The notes: generated from the letters alone by a model not told the origin. Positions 1-6,549 are shown, numbered from the stretch's first letter. The stretch is DNA of 7,727 nucleotides from an uncultured bacterium (GCA_947088515.1 CAMUHA010000162.1:1-7727); one strand, 5' to 3'. Numbers and translations: made by a program.

Positions 1-51
1 AGACATCGCCCTTTCACGGCGGTAACACGGGTTCGATTCCCGTCGGAGTCA
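1..51 (+). tRNA. tRNA-Glu (anticodon TTC), 5' end outside the window
   Basis: Only the 3' two thirds of the gene is inside the window. The anticodon arm is visible as a 5-bp stem (TCGCC/GGCGG) around the loop CTTTCAC, which places the anticodon TTC at 13-15. The T arm follows (ACGGG, TTCGATT, CCCGT), then the 3' acceptor strand CGGAGTC and discriminator A at 51. CCA is not encoded. The D arm and 5' acceptor strand lie upstream of base 1, so the acceptor pairing cannot be checked. Confidence 0.95.
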
Positions 52-80
52 TTATGTCGATAAATTACATATAAATGTGG

Positions 81-109
81 TTGACGGCTAACAATTGATT
101 TGATATAAT
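81..109 (+). promoter_or_regulatory. Sigma-A-type promoter of tRNA-Cys
   Basis: A -35 box TTGACG (81-86) and a perfect -10 box TATAAT (104-109) are separated by 17 bases. The tRNA-Cys 5' end lies 11 bases beyond the -10 box, so transcription would start just upstream of the mature tRNA. This indicates that tRNA-Cys can be expressed independently of the preceding tRNA-Glu. Confidence 0.85.
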
Positions 110-119
110 ATTTGTAAAT

Positions 120-191
120 GGCGCAGTAGCCAAGCGGTAAGGCAATGGTCTGCAACACCAGTACGCACCGGTTCAAATCCGGTCTGCGCCT
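120..191 (+). tRNA. tRNA-Cys (anticodon GCA)
   Basis: This is a complete 72-base cloverleaf. The acceptor strands GGCGCAG (120-126) and CTGCGCC (184-190) pair perfectly, and discriminator T at 191 is typical of tRNA-Cys. The D stem is GCC/GGC, the anticodon loop is CTGCAAC with anticodon GCA at 152-154, and the T arm is ACCGG-TTCAAAT-CCGGT. The outermost anticodon-stem pair (145 with 161) is an A-G mismatch, which is a mild oddity and not disabling. CCA is not encoded and must be added after transcription. Confidence 0.97.
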
Positions 192-192
192 T

Positions 193-220
193 AAAAAACC
201 TCGAAAAATCGGGGTTTTTT
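193..220 (+). terminator. Intrinsic terminator after tRNA-Cys, probably bidirectional
   Basis: A 12-bp stem (193-204 with 209-220, including one G-T pair) closes a 4-base A loop and ends in a run of six T. It starts two bases after tRNA-Cys. The stem begins with six A, so the minus strand also shows a hairpin ending in a T run. It could therefore terminate the minus-strand lipoprotein gene, whose stop codon is about 86 bases away. Confidence 0.9.
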
Positions 221-305
221 ATTACTCATTTTTTCTCTTATCAATCATTTAGACAAGTCCTCGTTCTCATTAATCTTTTATGTATGTCTTATCTTGGTCT
301 GTATT

Positions 306-1205
306 TTATTGGGAAAACAGAGTGCAGATGATAATAGTCTCAGGCGCTATATCGGTGTTGCTGACTATAATATCTTCTATTTGGGCACGTTGCGCTTCAG
401 AAAGCTTAGCGGCATTTACCACAACATCTATGCCTGCATTTGTTATATATACCACAGCATCATTAAACCCTCCTTTAACCAGCGATGTTTCTATTGACGT
501 TTCTTTTTCAATGCTATTTGATATAGCAGTTATACTGTCAAGGGCTTCCTGTTTTTGCTGTTCACTGATATTCGGATTATCCATAATTTCCAAAAGAAGT
601 TCTTTTATTTTCTCCCTGGTCTGTTCTCTCAATAATCTGGCATTTGAAAGGATATCCAAACTTACAGAGGATGTAGAATCAGATTCTTCTGTTGTATTGC
701 TTTCTGATAAAGTGATGACAATCGCATCAGGAGGCATTCCCGTGTGGCGAATGGCAATATCCTCTATTTGAGCGTGTTGCGCCTCAGAAAGTTCAGTAGC
801 GTTTATCATAACATTTGCTTCTGTATTTGTGATGTATACCACTGCATCATTTATCCCCTTACCCATCAGCAATATTTTTACTGCCATTTCTTTTTCGATA
901 GTTTCTGATAGAGTAATCAAATTGCTAAAAGCCTCTTGCCGCTGTTGTTGACTGGCATTTGTATCATTGATAATTTCTAAAAAAGAATTTTTATCCTGGC
1001 TTTTGGTTTGCTCTTTCAATGATTTTGCATCTGCGAGGGTATTTAAAGCCTTAGAAGATGTAAAATCGGATTCTTCTGTGGCATCGCTTCCTGATAACTG
1101 CTGGGCAGCATCAGGCGTTATCTCCTTGGATGACTTGTCCTTACAGGCAGTCAACAGACTCACGCTCATAACTGATGCCAATAATAGCATAAGTGATTTC
1201 TTCAT
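306..1205 (-). CDS. Lipoprotein with two tandem SpoIIIAH-like domains
   Basis: The 299-residue product begins with a lipoprotein signal peptide: KK, a hydrophobic stretch, then lipobox L-T-A-C with the lipidated cysteine at residue 21. It should therefore be anchored on the outer face of the membrane. A polar linker follows, then two copies of one domain at about residues 42-168 and 171-297, aligned without gaps at an offset of 129 residues. Each copy has a charged helix (EIxxxxxxSxQQ+QEA), then G-hydrophobic-NDAVVYITN, then LSEAQ-AQIEDI, and a final beta strand. This pattern matches my knowledge of the C-terminal domain of clostridial SpoIIIAH, the YscJ/FliF-like ring-building domain of the mother-cell/forespore channel. 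Canonical SpoIIIAH has one such domain behind a transmembrane helix and sits in the spoIIIA operon. Here the gene stands alone, so it is a paralogue and not spoIIIAH itself. The start has a ribosome binding site (AGGAGA, 1214-1219) 8 bases upstream. Whether it acts in sporulation is unknown. Confidence 0.85.
   Translation of the reverse strand: MKKSLMLLLASVMSVSLLTACKDKSSKEITPDAAQQLSGSDATEESDFTSSKALNTLADAKSLKEQTKSQDKNSFLEIINDTNASQQQRQEAFSNLITLSETIEKEMAVKILLMGKGINDAVVYITNTEANVMINATELSEAQHAQIEDIAIRHTGMPPDAIVITLSESNTTEESDSTSSVSLDILSNARLLREQTREKIKELLLEIMDNPNISEQQKQEALDSITAISNSIEKETSIETSLVKGGFNDAVVYITNAGIDVVVNAAKLSEAQRAQIEDIIVSNTDIAPETIIICTLFSQ
315..695 (-). repeat. SpoIIIAH-like repeat 2 (residues 171-297 of the lipoprotein)
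   Basis: The second copy opens with TEESDSTSS and contains LEIM, SEQQKQEA, NDAVVYITN at 248-256 and LSEAQRAQIEDI from 268. It is closer to the clostridial SpoIIIAH pattern as I know it than copy 1 is. Its last residues (CTLFSQ) depart from the usual family ending. Confidence 0.8.
702..1082 (-). repeat. SpoIIIAH-like repeat 1 (residues 42-168 of the lipoprotein)
   Basis: This is the first copy of the duplicated domain. Residue-level landmarks are TEESD at its start, LEII, NDAVVYITN at 119-127 and LSEAQ at 139-143. Each recurs exactly 129 residues later in the second copy. The two copies have diverged clearly outside these landmarks, so the duplication is not recent. Confidence 0.8.
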
Positions 1206-1253
1206 TTACTGTTTCTCCTATTTGTAATTTCATATTTTTTTTCAAACCTCATT

Positions 1254-1282
1254 AGTCTATCATTTCCACTATATAAAGTCAA
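1254..1282 (-). promoter_or_regulatory. Sigma-A-type promoter of the lipoprotein gene
   Basis: Read on the minus strand, TTGACT (1282-1277) and TAGACT (1259-1254) are separated by 17 bases. The -35 box matches 5 of 6 consensus positions and the -10 box 4 of 6. The start codon lies about 50 bases downstream, leaving a short leader with the AGGAGA ribosome binding site. I see no clear sigma-E or sigma-G pattern, so the visible promoter does not by itself support sporulation-specific expression. Confidence 0.6.
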
Positions 1283-1425
1283 GGTTGCTATTGCTGGTAG
1301 TAATTGTATTGTCTGCCTAAGTAGCGGTTCTGGCGGATCTGTTTGATGGATGTATGGGGAAGGAAAGATGATTTAACCACAGTAGCAATTGATAATTGAT
1401 TTCTGTGGATAATACAGGAATCTCG

Positions 1426-1454
1426 TTGTAAAAATTTGTAAATTATGATACCAT
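1426..1454 (+). promoter_or_regulatory. Tentative yfhO promoter
   Basis: TTGTAA (1426-1431) and TACCAT (1449-1454) are 17 bases apart, each matching 4 of 6 consensus positions. It is the best candidate I could find upstream of yfhO, but it is weak. An AT-rich stretch near 1510-1520 offers another possible -10 region without a good -35 box. Confidence 0.3.
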
Positions 1455-1465
1455 AAATTACAAAG

Positions 1466-1497
1466 AAGCCTGCGTAAAGAAGTATAAAGACAGGTTT
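1466..1497 (+). terminator. Terminator-like hairpin in the yfhO leader (possible attenuator)
   Basis: AAGCCTG (1466-1472) can pair with CAGGTTT (1491-1497), including one G-T pair, around an 18-base unpaired loop, and a T run continues to 1501. It lies between the candidate promoter and the yfhO ribosome binding site, where an attenuator would be expected. The stem is short and the loop long, so it may be chance. Confidence 0.25.
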
Positions 1498-1562
1498 TTT
1501 TGTGCTTATTATTATATAAAAGGAAAGTGTGTTACGAATTAAAAAGGAGAAATCAGTAACCT

Positions 1563-4262
1563 ATGAAATATCTGCGTAAAGTTAGTTTAAAAGATATAAC
1601 AGGCAGTAAAAAATATGGAAATATATTATTTTATCTGTCGGCACTTATGCTGCCGTTTGTAATTATGCTGATTGCGTTCATTGCGCTTGGGATATATCCT
1701 TTTGGCAGCAATCAGATAATGGTACAAGATGCCTGGCATCAGTATTATCCCTTTATGGCTGAGCTTCACAGAAAGTTAAAAAGTGGAGAATCGCTGCTTT
1801 ACGATTGGCGCATCGGATTGGGGGGAGGATTTCTGCCATTGATGGCATACTATCTGGCGAGTCCTTTAAACCTTCTGTTAATCTTTATCCCAGCTGCATT
1901 TTTAAGAGAAGTATTTGCTTTATTTATACTTATTAAGATAGGATTTGCCGGGGGATTTTGCGCATATGCGCTGTATAAGATAAATCACAAGAGAGAATAT
2001 GGGATTATTATTTTTTCTACTCTTTATGCGCTATGCAGCTGGACATGCAGTTATTATTGTACTATTATGTGGCTTGATACTTTTGCTGTATTTCCATTGG
2101 TGGCGGCAGGTATACAGATGCTTGTCAAAGAGAAAAGGTGCAGGTTATATACAATATCTCTTACATTTGCTATTTTCGCAAATTATTATATGGGACTTTT
2201 AGTCTGCATATTTACAGTGGTTTACTTTTTTGCCCAATGTGTTTTGTGTAAAAACAGCCTGAAGGAGTTGCTGGTTAATTTAAAAAATATCATTGTTTCT
2301 TCTATTATTTCGATTTTGATGTCATCGGTGGTGTTGGCGCCTGTTGTGATGACTTTGTCTACACAAAGTTCCATCGCCGGAAATCATGAAATTGTAAGAT
2401 GGCAGCTGGAAAGAGGCTGGATAAAGACTATTGCCAATACATTTGCTTACAGGGAAATTGATATAAATACAGTGCTTCCTAATCTGTACTGTGGTGTTAT
2501 TTGTGTAGTATTTTTGTTTGCGTTTTACCGTCTGCCGGGGATATCCAGGAGGGAGAAAGCAGTTCATTCGGCACTGCTTTTGTTCTTTTATGCAGGGATT
2601 AATATTGAACTGTTATGCTATATATTAAATGGTCTTCATACGCCGATTGGAATGCCGTATCGTTTTTCATTTATGCTTTCATTTCTGTTAATAGTATCTG
2701 CCTATCAGGTATATTCCAGGATTGAAACGTTGTCGAAACGCGGCTGGTTGTTTATGTGTGTTACAGGCGCTGTATATTATGCGGTGGTTGCAGGTGAGGA
2801 AATCTGGAGATATTTTAAGGAAGCTTCTTCTGAGTCAGCTTTAGGACCGGTTGCGGCAAATGGAGTGGGGCTTCCGACTCTATTGCTGGGAAATGCACTG
2901 ATTATAGCTGCATATTTTGTCCTTACATTTCCAGGTATAAGGACAAAACTTAGCCGGAAAGAATTTACACTGCTCTTAACCTTTATTGTTGAGCTGGAGC
3001 TTGTGCCAACTGTAATGACAGGAACGAAGTCCATTGGGGTGACAAACCGGGACAATTATCCTTATCAATATGATGAGATGCGGGAGATTATAGAGGAAGC
3101 TGGAAACGAGGGAGAGGATTGCTTTTATAGAATGTCGTTTGCAAATGAACGCTCTGACAATTCTTCTGTTTTATATGATTACTTCGGTCCGTCTGTTTTT
3201 TCTTCTACGGCAAATATGAATGTAAGCGATTTATATCAAAAAATGGGCTTAAGTGTATCTATAAATAAATATGCCTATCAAAATTCTTCTCCAGTTATAA
3301 ATACATTGTTCAATATGAAATACTTAATTTCTGAAGAAGATGAAATTGTGAATGAAAAATATTTAACATTAGTTGGGCAAGCGGGAGATATTTTATTATA
3401 CAATAATACTTCGTATTTACCCGTGGGATTTATGGTTGATAAGAAAGCAGCGGATTTTCAGTTTACTGATGATTCACCATTCGATAATCAAAATAGTTTT
3501 TTGAAGGCTGCTTCAGGAATAGATGATGATGTGTTTAAGGCATTGGACATTATTCATGTAGAACATGAAAATTTGGATGTGCTTCGTTATGGCTATGGGA
3601 TTTATACATATGAATATATGCCGTCAGAAGCTGGTTCACTGTCAGGTGATGAAAAAGAGCCAAAAGAGGGAATTTTTCAATACAATTATAAGATGCCGGA
3701 AGAAGGCTGTGCATATGTATATGTGAACTTGCCAGAGACAAGCTCTGTAAGTATTGATTTTAAAGACAGAATTGATATGTATGAGAATAATCGGGCACAT
3801 ATTTTTTTAGCCGGAAACTACCAGCAGGGAGATTTATTTTCGGTCAAGGCGCAAGTGGAGGCTGAAACATCGGGAGATATGCAGATATATGTCAGCGTAT
3901 TTAAAGAGGATACATTTAATAGGGTCTATGAAATATTGCAAGATGAGATTTTTCATGTGACAGAATTCACTGATAAAGGATTGACAGGTAAGGTTGAAGC
4001 TAAGGAAGATGGACTGCTGTATACTTCAATCCCTTATGAAAGAGGGTGGAAAGTATATGTGGATGGTCAGCAAACAGAGATTACGCCAGTTGCAAATGCC
4101 TTTATTGGGGTTATGCTTTCTCGTGGAGAGCACGTTGTGGAGCTGAAATATACATTTGATTATATTTATGTAGGAGTTTTACTATGCTTTTTGGGCATCG
4201 TGCTTTTAATAATACAGGAAAAGAAAAAAGCTATGAATAAAAATGTGCACTGCCTCAAATAG
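1563..4262 (+). CDS. yfhO: YfhO-family polytopic membrane protein
   Basis: The 899-residue product is full length for the YfhO family (PF09586), which is related to GT-C glycosyltransferases that use lipid-linked sugars outside the membrane. In Bacillus subtilis YfhO is implicated in glycosylating lipoteichoic acid. After a first membrane segment (about residues 20-46) comes an external loop with QDAWHQYYPF (D56, Q60, Y61). This matches the position of the catalytic acidic residue in GT-C enzymes. The loop continues with DWRIGLGGGF and a second conserved region WLDTFAVFPLV (D172). Many further membrane segments extend to about residue 475. The C-terminal half is a large soluble domain that ends in the family signature SIPYERGWKVYVDG and GEHVVELKY, then one last membrane helix (about 868-887) and a lysine-rich tail. 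The start follows an AGGAGA site 12 bases upstream, a slightly long spacing. The stop codon lies inside the downstream hairpin, so the final residues are encoded by terminator DNA. Its actual acceptor here is not visible from the sequence. Confidence 0.92.
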   Translation: MKYLRKVSLKDITGSKKYGNILFYLSALMLPFVIMLIAFIALGIYPFGSNQIMVQDAWHQYYPFMAELHRKLKSGESLLYDWRIGLGGGFLPLMAYYLASPLNLLLIFIPAAFLREVFALFILIKIGFAGGFCAYALYKINHKREYGIIIFSTLYALCSWTCSYYCTIMWLDTFAVFPLVAAGIQMLVKEKRCRLYTISLTFAIFANYYMGLLVCIFTVVYFFAQCVLCKNSLKELLVNLKNIIVSSIISILMSSVVLAPVVMTLSTQSSIAGNHEIVRWQLERGWIKTIANTFAYREIDINTVLPNLYCGVICVVFLFAFYRLPGISRREKAVHSALLLFFYAGINIELLCYILNGLHTPIGMPYRFSFMLSFLLIVSAYQVYSRIETLSKRGWLFMCVTGAVYYAVVAGEEIWRYFKEASSESALGPVAANGVGLPTLLLGNALIIAAYFVLTFPGIRTKLSRKEFTLLLTFIVELELVPTVMTGTKSIGVTNRDNYPYQYDEMREIIEEAGNEGEDCFYRMSFANERSDNSSVLYDYFGPSVFSSTANMNVSDLYQKMGLSVSINKYAYQNSSPVINTLFNMKYLISEEDEIVNEKYLTLVGQAGDILLYNNTSYLPVGFMVDKKAADFQFTDDSPFDNQNSFLKAASGIDDDVFKALDIIHVEHENLDVLRYGYGIYTYEYMPSEAGSLSGDEKEPKEGIFQYNYKMPEEGCAYVYVNLPETSSVSIDFKDRIDMYENNRAHIFLAGNYQQGDLFSVKAQVEAETSGDMQIYVSVFKEDTFNRVYEILQDEIFHVTEFTDKGLTGKVEAKEDGLLYTSIPYERGWKVYVDGQQTEITPVANAFIGVMLSRGEHVVELKYTFDYIYVGVLLCFLGIVLLIIQEKKKAMNKNVHCLK

Positions 4263-4275
4263 CAGTGCACATTTT
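4240..4275. terminator. Bidirectional terminator between convergent yfhO and gene A
   Basis: A perfect 14-bp stem (4240-4253 with 4262-4275) with an 8-base loop carries AAAA on one flank and TTTT on the other, so either strand yields a hairpin ending in T. On the minus strand the run is TTTTT, making it a good terminator for gene A. The yfhO stop codon (4260-4262) overlaps the loop and stem. The core GTGCACTGC/GCAGTGCAC recurs after gene C and in altered form after gene B. Confidence 0.85.
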
Positions 4276-4306
4276 CCCACACTTAGTTTTCAAAAATATT
4301 ATTTAA

Positions 4307-5089
4307 TTATTGTGCTGGAACTTCGATAAAAGCAAATATACCATAAGAAGTCATATCAACAACTACATGGTCCTCTCTGATTTCAGAAACAGCAACACTG
4401 TTCCATGTCCCATCTTTCAACTGATATACTTGAATGTTCTGGTCAGCAGTAACGCCAGGCATATAGAAGTTTACAGTTGCGGTATCAAAGCTAACAGACC
4501 CCTTAATATTGGTAACATTCATAATAGTTCCGCCAAGCGCTGTAGCCTGTGCCTGTGCAGCTTGAACCTGTACGATAAGAGGTTTTTGTACAGAGAAAGT
4601 CTGGTTGGAGGGAGCTCCGTTAATAATTACCTGTCCGCCCTGTGCAACAGGTGTCAGGTCCGTTAAACCAGGCAGCTCTGTTACCGCATTGTTCATATAC
4701 TCGCCAACGCTCTTGTCTTCTCCTTCTGCCTGCATAGATACAGATGTAGGAATACCAGTTTCTCTTGCAATCTGTGCTGCCTGTTGTGCGTCAGCCTCTG
4801 CCGCTGCCGCTCTTTCAGCAGCAATAACTTCTGCTAAGATTTCTTCTTCACTTTTTACCTCTTCAGGTTTGGGGTCGTAAGTCGGTTTTACAACAGAGAC
4901 ACTAGAGCTGGAACCTGGAGTGGTTGTAGCGCCTGAAGTTGATGTATCCGGTGTGGATGGGGTTTCTTCGCCCGCGTCCTCTGCTGACACTATTAAAGTT
5001 GATGACGGGCTACCCAGACCTGCAATAACAGGTACGGTAACTATCATGATACCTGCTAAAACAGATGTTAATAATTTCTTTAATTTCAC
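4307..5089 (-). CDS. Secreted array protein A (signal peptide, S/T/P linker, conserved C-terminal domain)
   Basis: The 260-residue product starts at a GTG codon 8 bases after a perfect AGGAGG (5098-5103). The signal peptide begins MKLKKLL, has a hydrophobic core to about residue 26, and probably is cleaved after VSA at residue 36. Residues 37-77 form a Ser/Thr/Pro-rich linker. Residues 78-260 are the domain shared with proteins B and C: an Ala/Glu-rich helix of probable coiled-coil type (about 79-110), then a probably beta-rich part containing VIINGAP, NFYMPGVTA, IQVYQLKDG and DHVVVDMTSYG. There is no cysteine, no C-terminal membrane helix and no LPXTG sorting motif, so it looks released or non-covalently held at the cell surface. 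I do not recognise the domain family. Over the domain it differs from C at 12 positions and from B at 19 of 183. It converges on yfhO. Confidence 0.9.
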   Translation of the reverse strand: MKLKKLLTSVLAGIMIVTVPVIAGLGSPSSTLIVSAEDAGEETPSTPDTSTSGATTTPGSSSSVSVVKPTYDPKPEEVKSEEEILAEVIAAERAAAAEADAQQAAQIARETGIPTSVSMQAEGEDKSVGEYMNNAVTELPGLTDLTPVAQGGQVIINGAPSNQTFSVQKPLIVQVQAAQAQATALGGTIMNVTNIKGSVSFDTATVNFYMPGVTADQNIQVYQLKDGTWNSVAVSEIREDHVVVDMTSYGIFAFIEVPAQ

Positions 5090-5097
5090 AATAAAAG

Positions 5098-5174
5098 CCT
5101 CCTTCTTATATTAAGATTTTAAGTGTGGTGGTAATTAAGGACAAGAATTTCTTATCTTACCTTGACGTACCTCT
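5098..5174 (-). promoter_or_regulatory. Gene A promoter-like block and leader
   Basis: On the minus strand AGAGGTA (5174-5168), 8 bases, then TAAGAT (5159-5154) matches the block found at the same spacing before B and C. TAAGAT is the likely -10 box. The leader of roughly 60 bases contains CCACACTTA (complement of 5120-5128), the 5' half of the bracketing inverted repeat, and ends with the AGGAGG site. An AAGAGCATAA motif lies further upstream (complement of 5204-5213) and also occurs before B. No good -35 box is visible. Confidence 0.5.
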
Positions 5175-5458
5175 ATCATAATTTTACAGCTGTAATATAG
5201 TTGTTATGCTCTTGAGTTTAGCGAATTTGAAACTATAATGCTATTTTGGATATAAATAAAGCCTTGAAACTATATATTCCTACTTTGAAAATATTTAAGG
5301 TCATAAAAGATGAATATCTGTTATACAAATGAGAAGAAAAAGATGAATACAGATTTGTAATACAGAGGTTAGGAAGAAATCTGTTATGGTTGGATTTTTG
5401 AAACCTGTCAATAGAGAGGAGAGAACGTCGGACAGGACTGTGTACGGTTCAATGAATA
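5175..5458. other. AT-rich intergenic region upstream of gene A
   Basis: Apart from the AAGAGCATAA motif near 5204-5213 this stretch holds no supported gene. A 28-codon plus-strand frame (5386-5472) has only a weak AGGA-like site upstream and runs into the gene B hairpin, so I do not call it a gene. Confidence 0.5.
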
Positions 5459-5515
5459 GCACTGCTAATTGAATAACGCTGCTAATTAATTAGCGGTGTA
5501 TTCGTTTAGCAGTGC
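5459..5515 (-). terminator. Long hairpin downstream of gene B
   Basis: Arms of about 28 bases pair almost throughout, with one bulged base, one T-T mismatch and a few G-T pairs. The outer part is GCACTGCTAA/TTAGCAGTGC and the inner part is GCTAATTAATTAGC. It occupies the position of the terminators after A and C and keeps their GCAGTGCAC arm, but it is longer and has no T run on the minus strand. Termination may therefore be poor, or the hairpin may serve as an mRNA 3'-end stabiliser. Confidence 0.6.
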
Positions 5516-5553
5516 ACATATCCCCACACTTTATTCAGTTAAAAACTTTTTTA

Positions 5554-6465
5554 TTATTGTACCGGAACTTCAATAAAAGCCAAAACGCCATAAGAGGTCA
5601 TATCAACAACAACATGGTCTTCTCTGATTTCTGAAACGGTAACACTGTTCCATGCGCCATCTTTCAACTGGTAAACCTGAATATTCTGACCAGCGGTAAC
5701 ACCGGGCATATAGAAGTTTACAGTTGCAGTGTCAAAGCTTACAGAGCCTTTAACATTGGTAACATTCATAATATTTCCGCCAAGCGCTGCAGCCTGCGCC
5801 TGTGCAGCCTGAACCTGTACGGTTAAGGGCTTTTGCACAGAGAAGGATTGATTAGTGGGAGCGCCATTAATAATTACTTTTCCACCCTGTGCGACAGGTG
5901 TCAGGTCAGTTAAACCAGGCAGCTCTGTTACAGCGTTATTCATGTATTCACCAACGCTCTTATTTTCATCTTCTGCCTGAACGGATACAGATGTAGGAAT
6001 ACCAGTTTCCCTTGCAATCTGAGCGGCCTGCTGTGCATCGGCCTCTGCAGCAGCAACTCTTTCTGCAACAATGACTTCTTCTAAGATTTCTTCTTCGCTT
6101 TTTACAGGTTCAGGATTGGGAGCTGGGGCAGGCTTTGCAGTAGGAGCTGCGGAACTGCCTGTAGATGGCGAAGAGGGAGTTGAGCTATCGTTGTCGCTAC
6201 CGGAGTTGTCACCGCCTTCGCCATTACCGTCGCCGTTTTCGGAGTTGTCACCGCCTTCGCTGCCAGAGTTGTCACCGTTTCCGGCGCCACCATTATTGTC
6301 TCCATCTTCACCAGTGCCATCTGTACCTGTACCATCCTGGCGGGCATCATTACCAGCAGCAGACACAACAAGGGTAGCAGGGCCGCTGCTTATTCCTGCA
6401 ATAACAGGTACAGTAATTACCATAACGCCTGTTAATACAGTAGCTAATAATTTTTTTAACTTCAT
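5554..6465 (-). CDS. Secreted array protein B (signal peptide, G/D/N-rich linker, conserved C-terminal domain)
   Basis: I place the start at the ATG 9 bases after AGGAGG (6475-6480), giving 303 residues. An in-frame ATG 57 bases upstream would put the ribosome binding site inside the gene and add a positively charged stretch before the conserved MKLKKLL. The signal peptide is probably cleaved near residues 36-37 (VSA/A). The linker (about 38-120) is the longest of the three: an acidic Gly/Asp/Asn-rich block with repeated GDNSG-like units, then a Ser/Thr block and a Pro/Ala block (KPAPAPNPEP). Residues 121-303 are the shared C-terminal domain, with the same Ala/Glu-rich helix and beta-rich part as A and C. 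It is about 90% identical to A and 91% to C, and has its own changes such as EEVIVAERV and SVQAEDENK. No sorting motif, cysteine or C-terminal membrane helix is present. Function is unknown. Confidence 0.9.
   Translation of the reverse strand: MKLKKLLATVLTGVMVITVPVIAGISSGPATLVVSAAGNDARQDGTGTDGTGEDGDNNGGAGNGDNSGSEGGDNSENGDGNGEGGDNSGSDNDSSTPSSPSTGSSAAPTAKPAPAPNPEPVKSEEEILEEVIVAERVAAAEADAQQAAQIARETGIPTSVSVQAEDENKSVGEYMNNAVTELPGLTDLTPVAQGGKVIINGAPTNQSFSVQKPLTVQVQAAQAQAAALGGNIMNVTNVKGSVSFDTATVNFYMPGVTAGQNIQVYQLKDGAWNSVTVSEIREDHVVVDMTSYGVLAFIEVPVQ
6201..6277 (-). repeat. In-frame short repeats in the linker of gene B
   Basis: A 21-base unit starting CGGAGTTGTC is exactly repeated at 6201-6221 and 6240-6260 (39 bases apart), and a shorter variant starts at 6264 (24 bases on). 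All offsets are multiples of three, so the repeats encode recurring GDNSG/GDNSE segments without breaking the frame. The stretch is also noticeably GC-richer than the rest of the window. Confidence 0.8.
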
Positions 6466-6473
6466 TAATAAAA

Positions 6474-6549
6474 GCCTCCTTTTTCTTTGATTGCTAAGTG
6501 TGGTGATACTTGAGGGTAACAATTCCTTATTTTACCTTTTGTTATCTCT
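6474..6549 (-). promoter_or_regulatory. Gene B promoter-like block and leader
   Basis: On the minus strand AGAGATA (6549-6543), 8 bases, then TAAAAT (6534-6529) repeats the arrangement before A and C. The leader carries CCACACTTA (complement of 6495-6503) and the AGGAGG site at 6475-6480. The shared AAGAGCATAA motif occurs upstream (complement of 6577-6586). A further -35/-10-like pair, TTAAGA and TATTAT with 16 bases between, overlaps that motif, so the true start of transcription is uncertain. Confidence 0.5.

Larger units (their letters stand above)
1283..1562. other. Divergent intergenic region between lipoprotein gene and yfhO
   Basis: No convincing gene is present; a 17-codon reading frame at 1345-1398 has no supporting signal. 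Visible structure consists of an interrupted inverted repeat at 1377-1408 (CCACAG/CTGTGG around CAATT-GAT-AATTG), which could be an operator or a hairpin. It is followed by the tentative yfhO promoter, a terminator-like hairpin at 1466-1497, and the yfhO ribosome binding site AGGAGA at 1545-1550. Confidence 0.5.

Noticed and set aside
120..191. tRNA-Cys as an attachment site for an integrated element
   Set aside because: I found no second copy of the tRNA 3' end in the window and no integrase gene.
280..771. Plus-strand open frame of 163 codons opposite the lipoprotein gene
   Set aside because: It is antisense to a gene with a lipobox, internal repeats, promoter and ribosome binding site, and shows no protein-like pattern of its own.
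306..1205. Calling the lipoprotein gene spoIIIAH itself
   Set aside because: It has a lipobox instead of a transmembrane anchor, two domains instead of one, and no neighbouring spoIIIA genes.
5425..5452. Group II intron domain V
   Set aside because: Only the GTACGGTTC tail is similar; the AGC triad and tetraloop of domain V are missing and no reverse transcriptase is present.
6071..6490. Plus-strand open frame rich in Ser/Pro/Leu opposite gene B
   Set aside because: It arises from the low-complexity, GC-rich linker of gene B read on the other strand; there is no ribosome binding site and no equivalent opposite A or C.
6466..6522. Upstream ATG start for gene B
   Set aside because: The AGGAGG site lies downstream of it and directly before the conserved MKLKKLL start, which A and C share.
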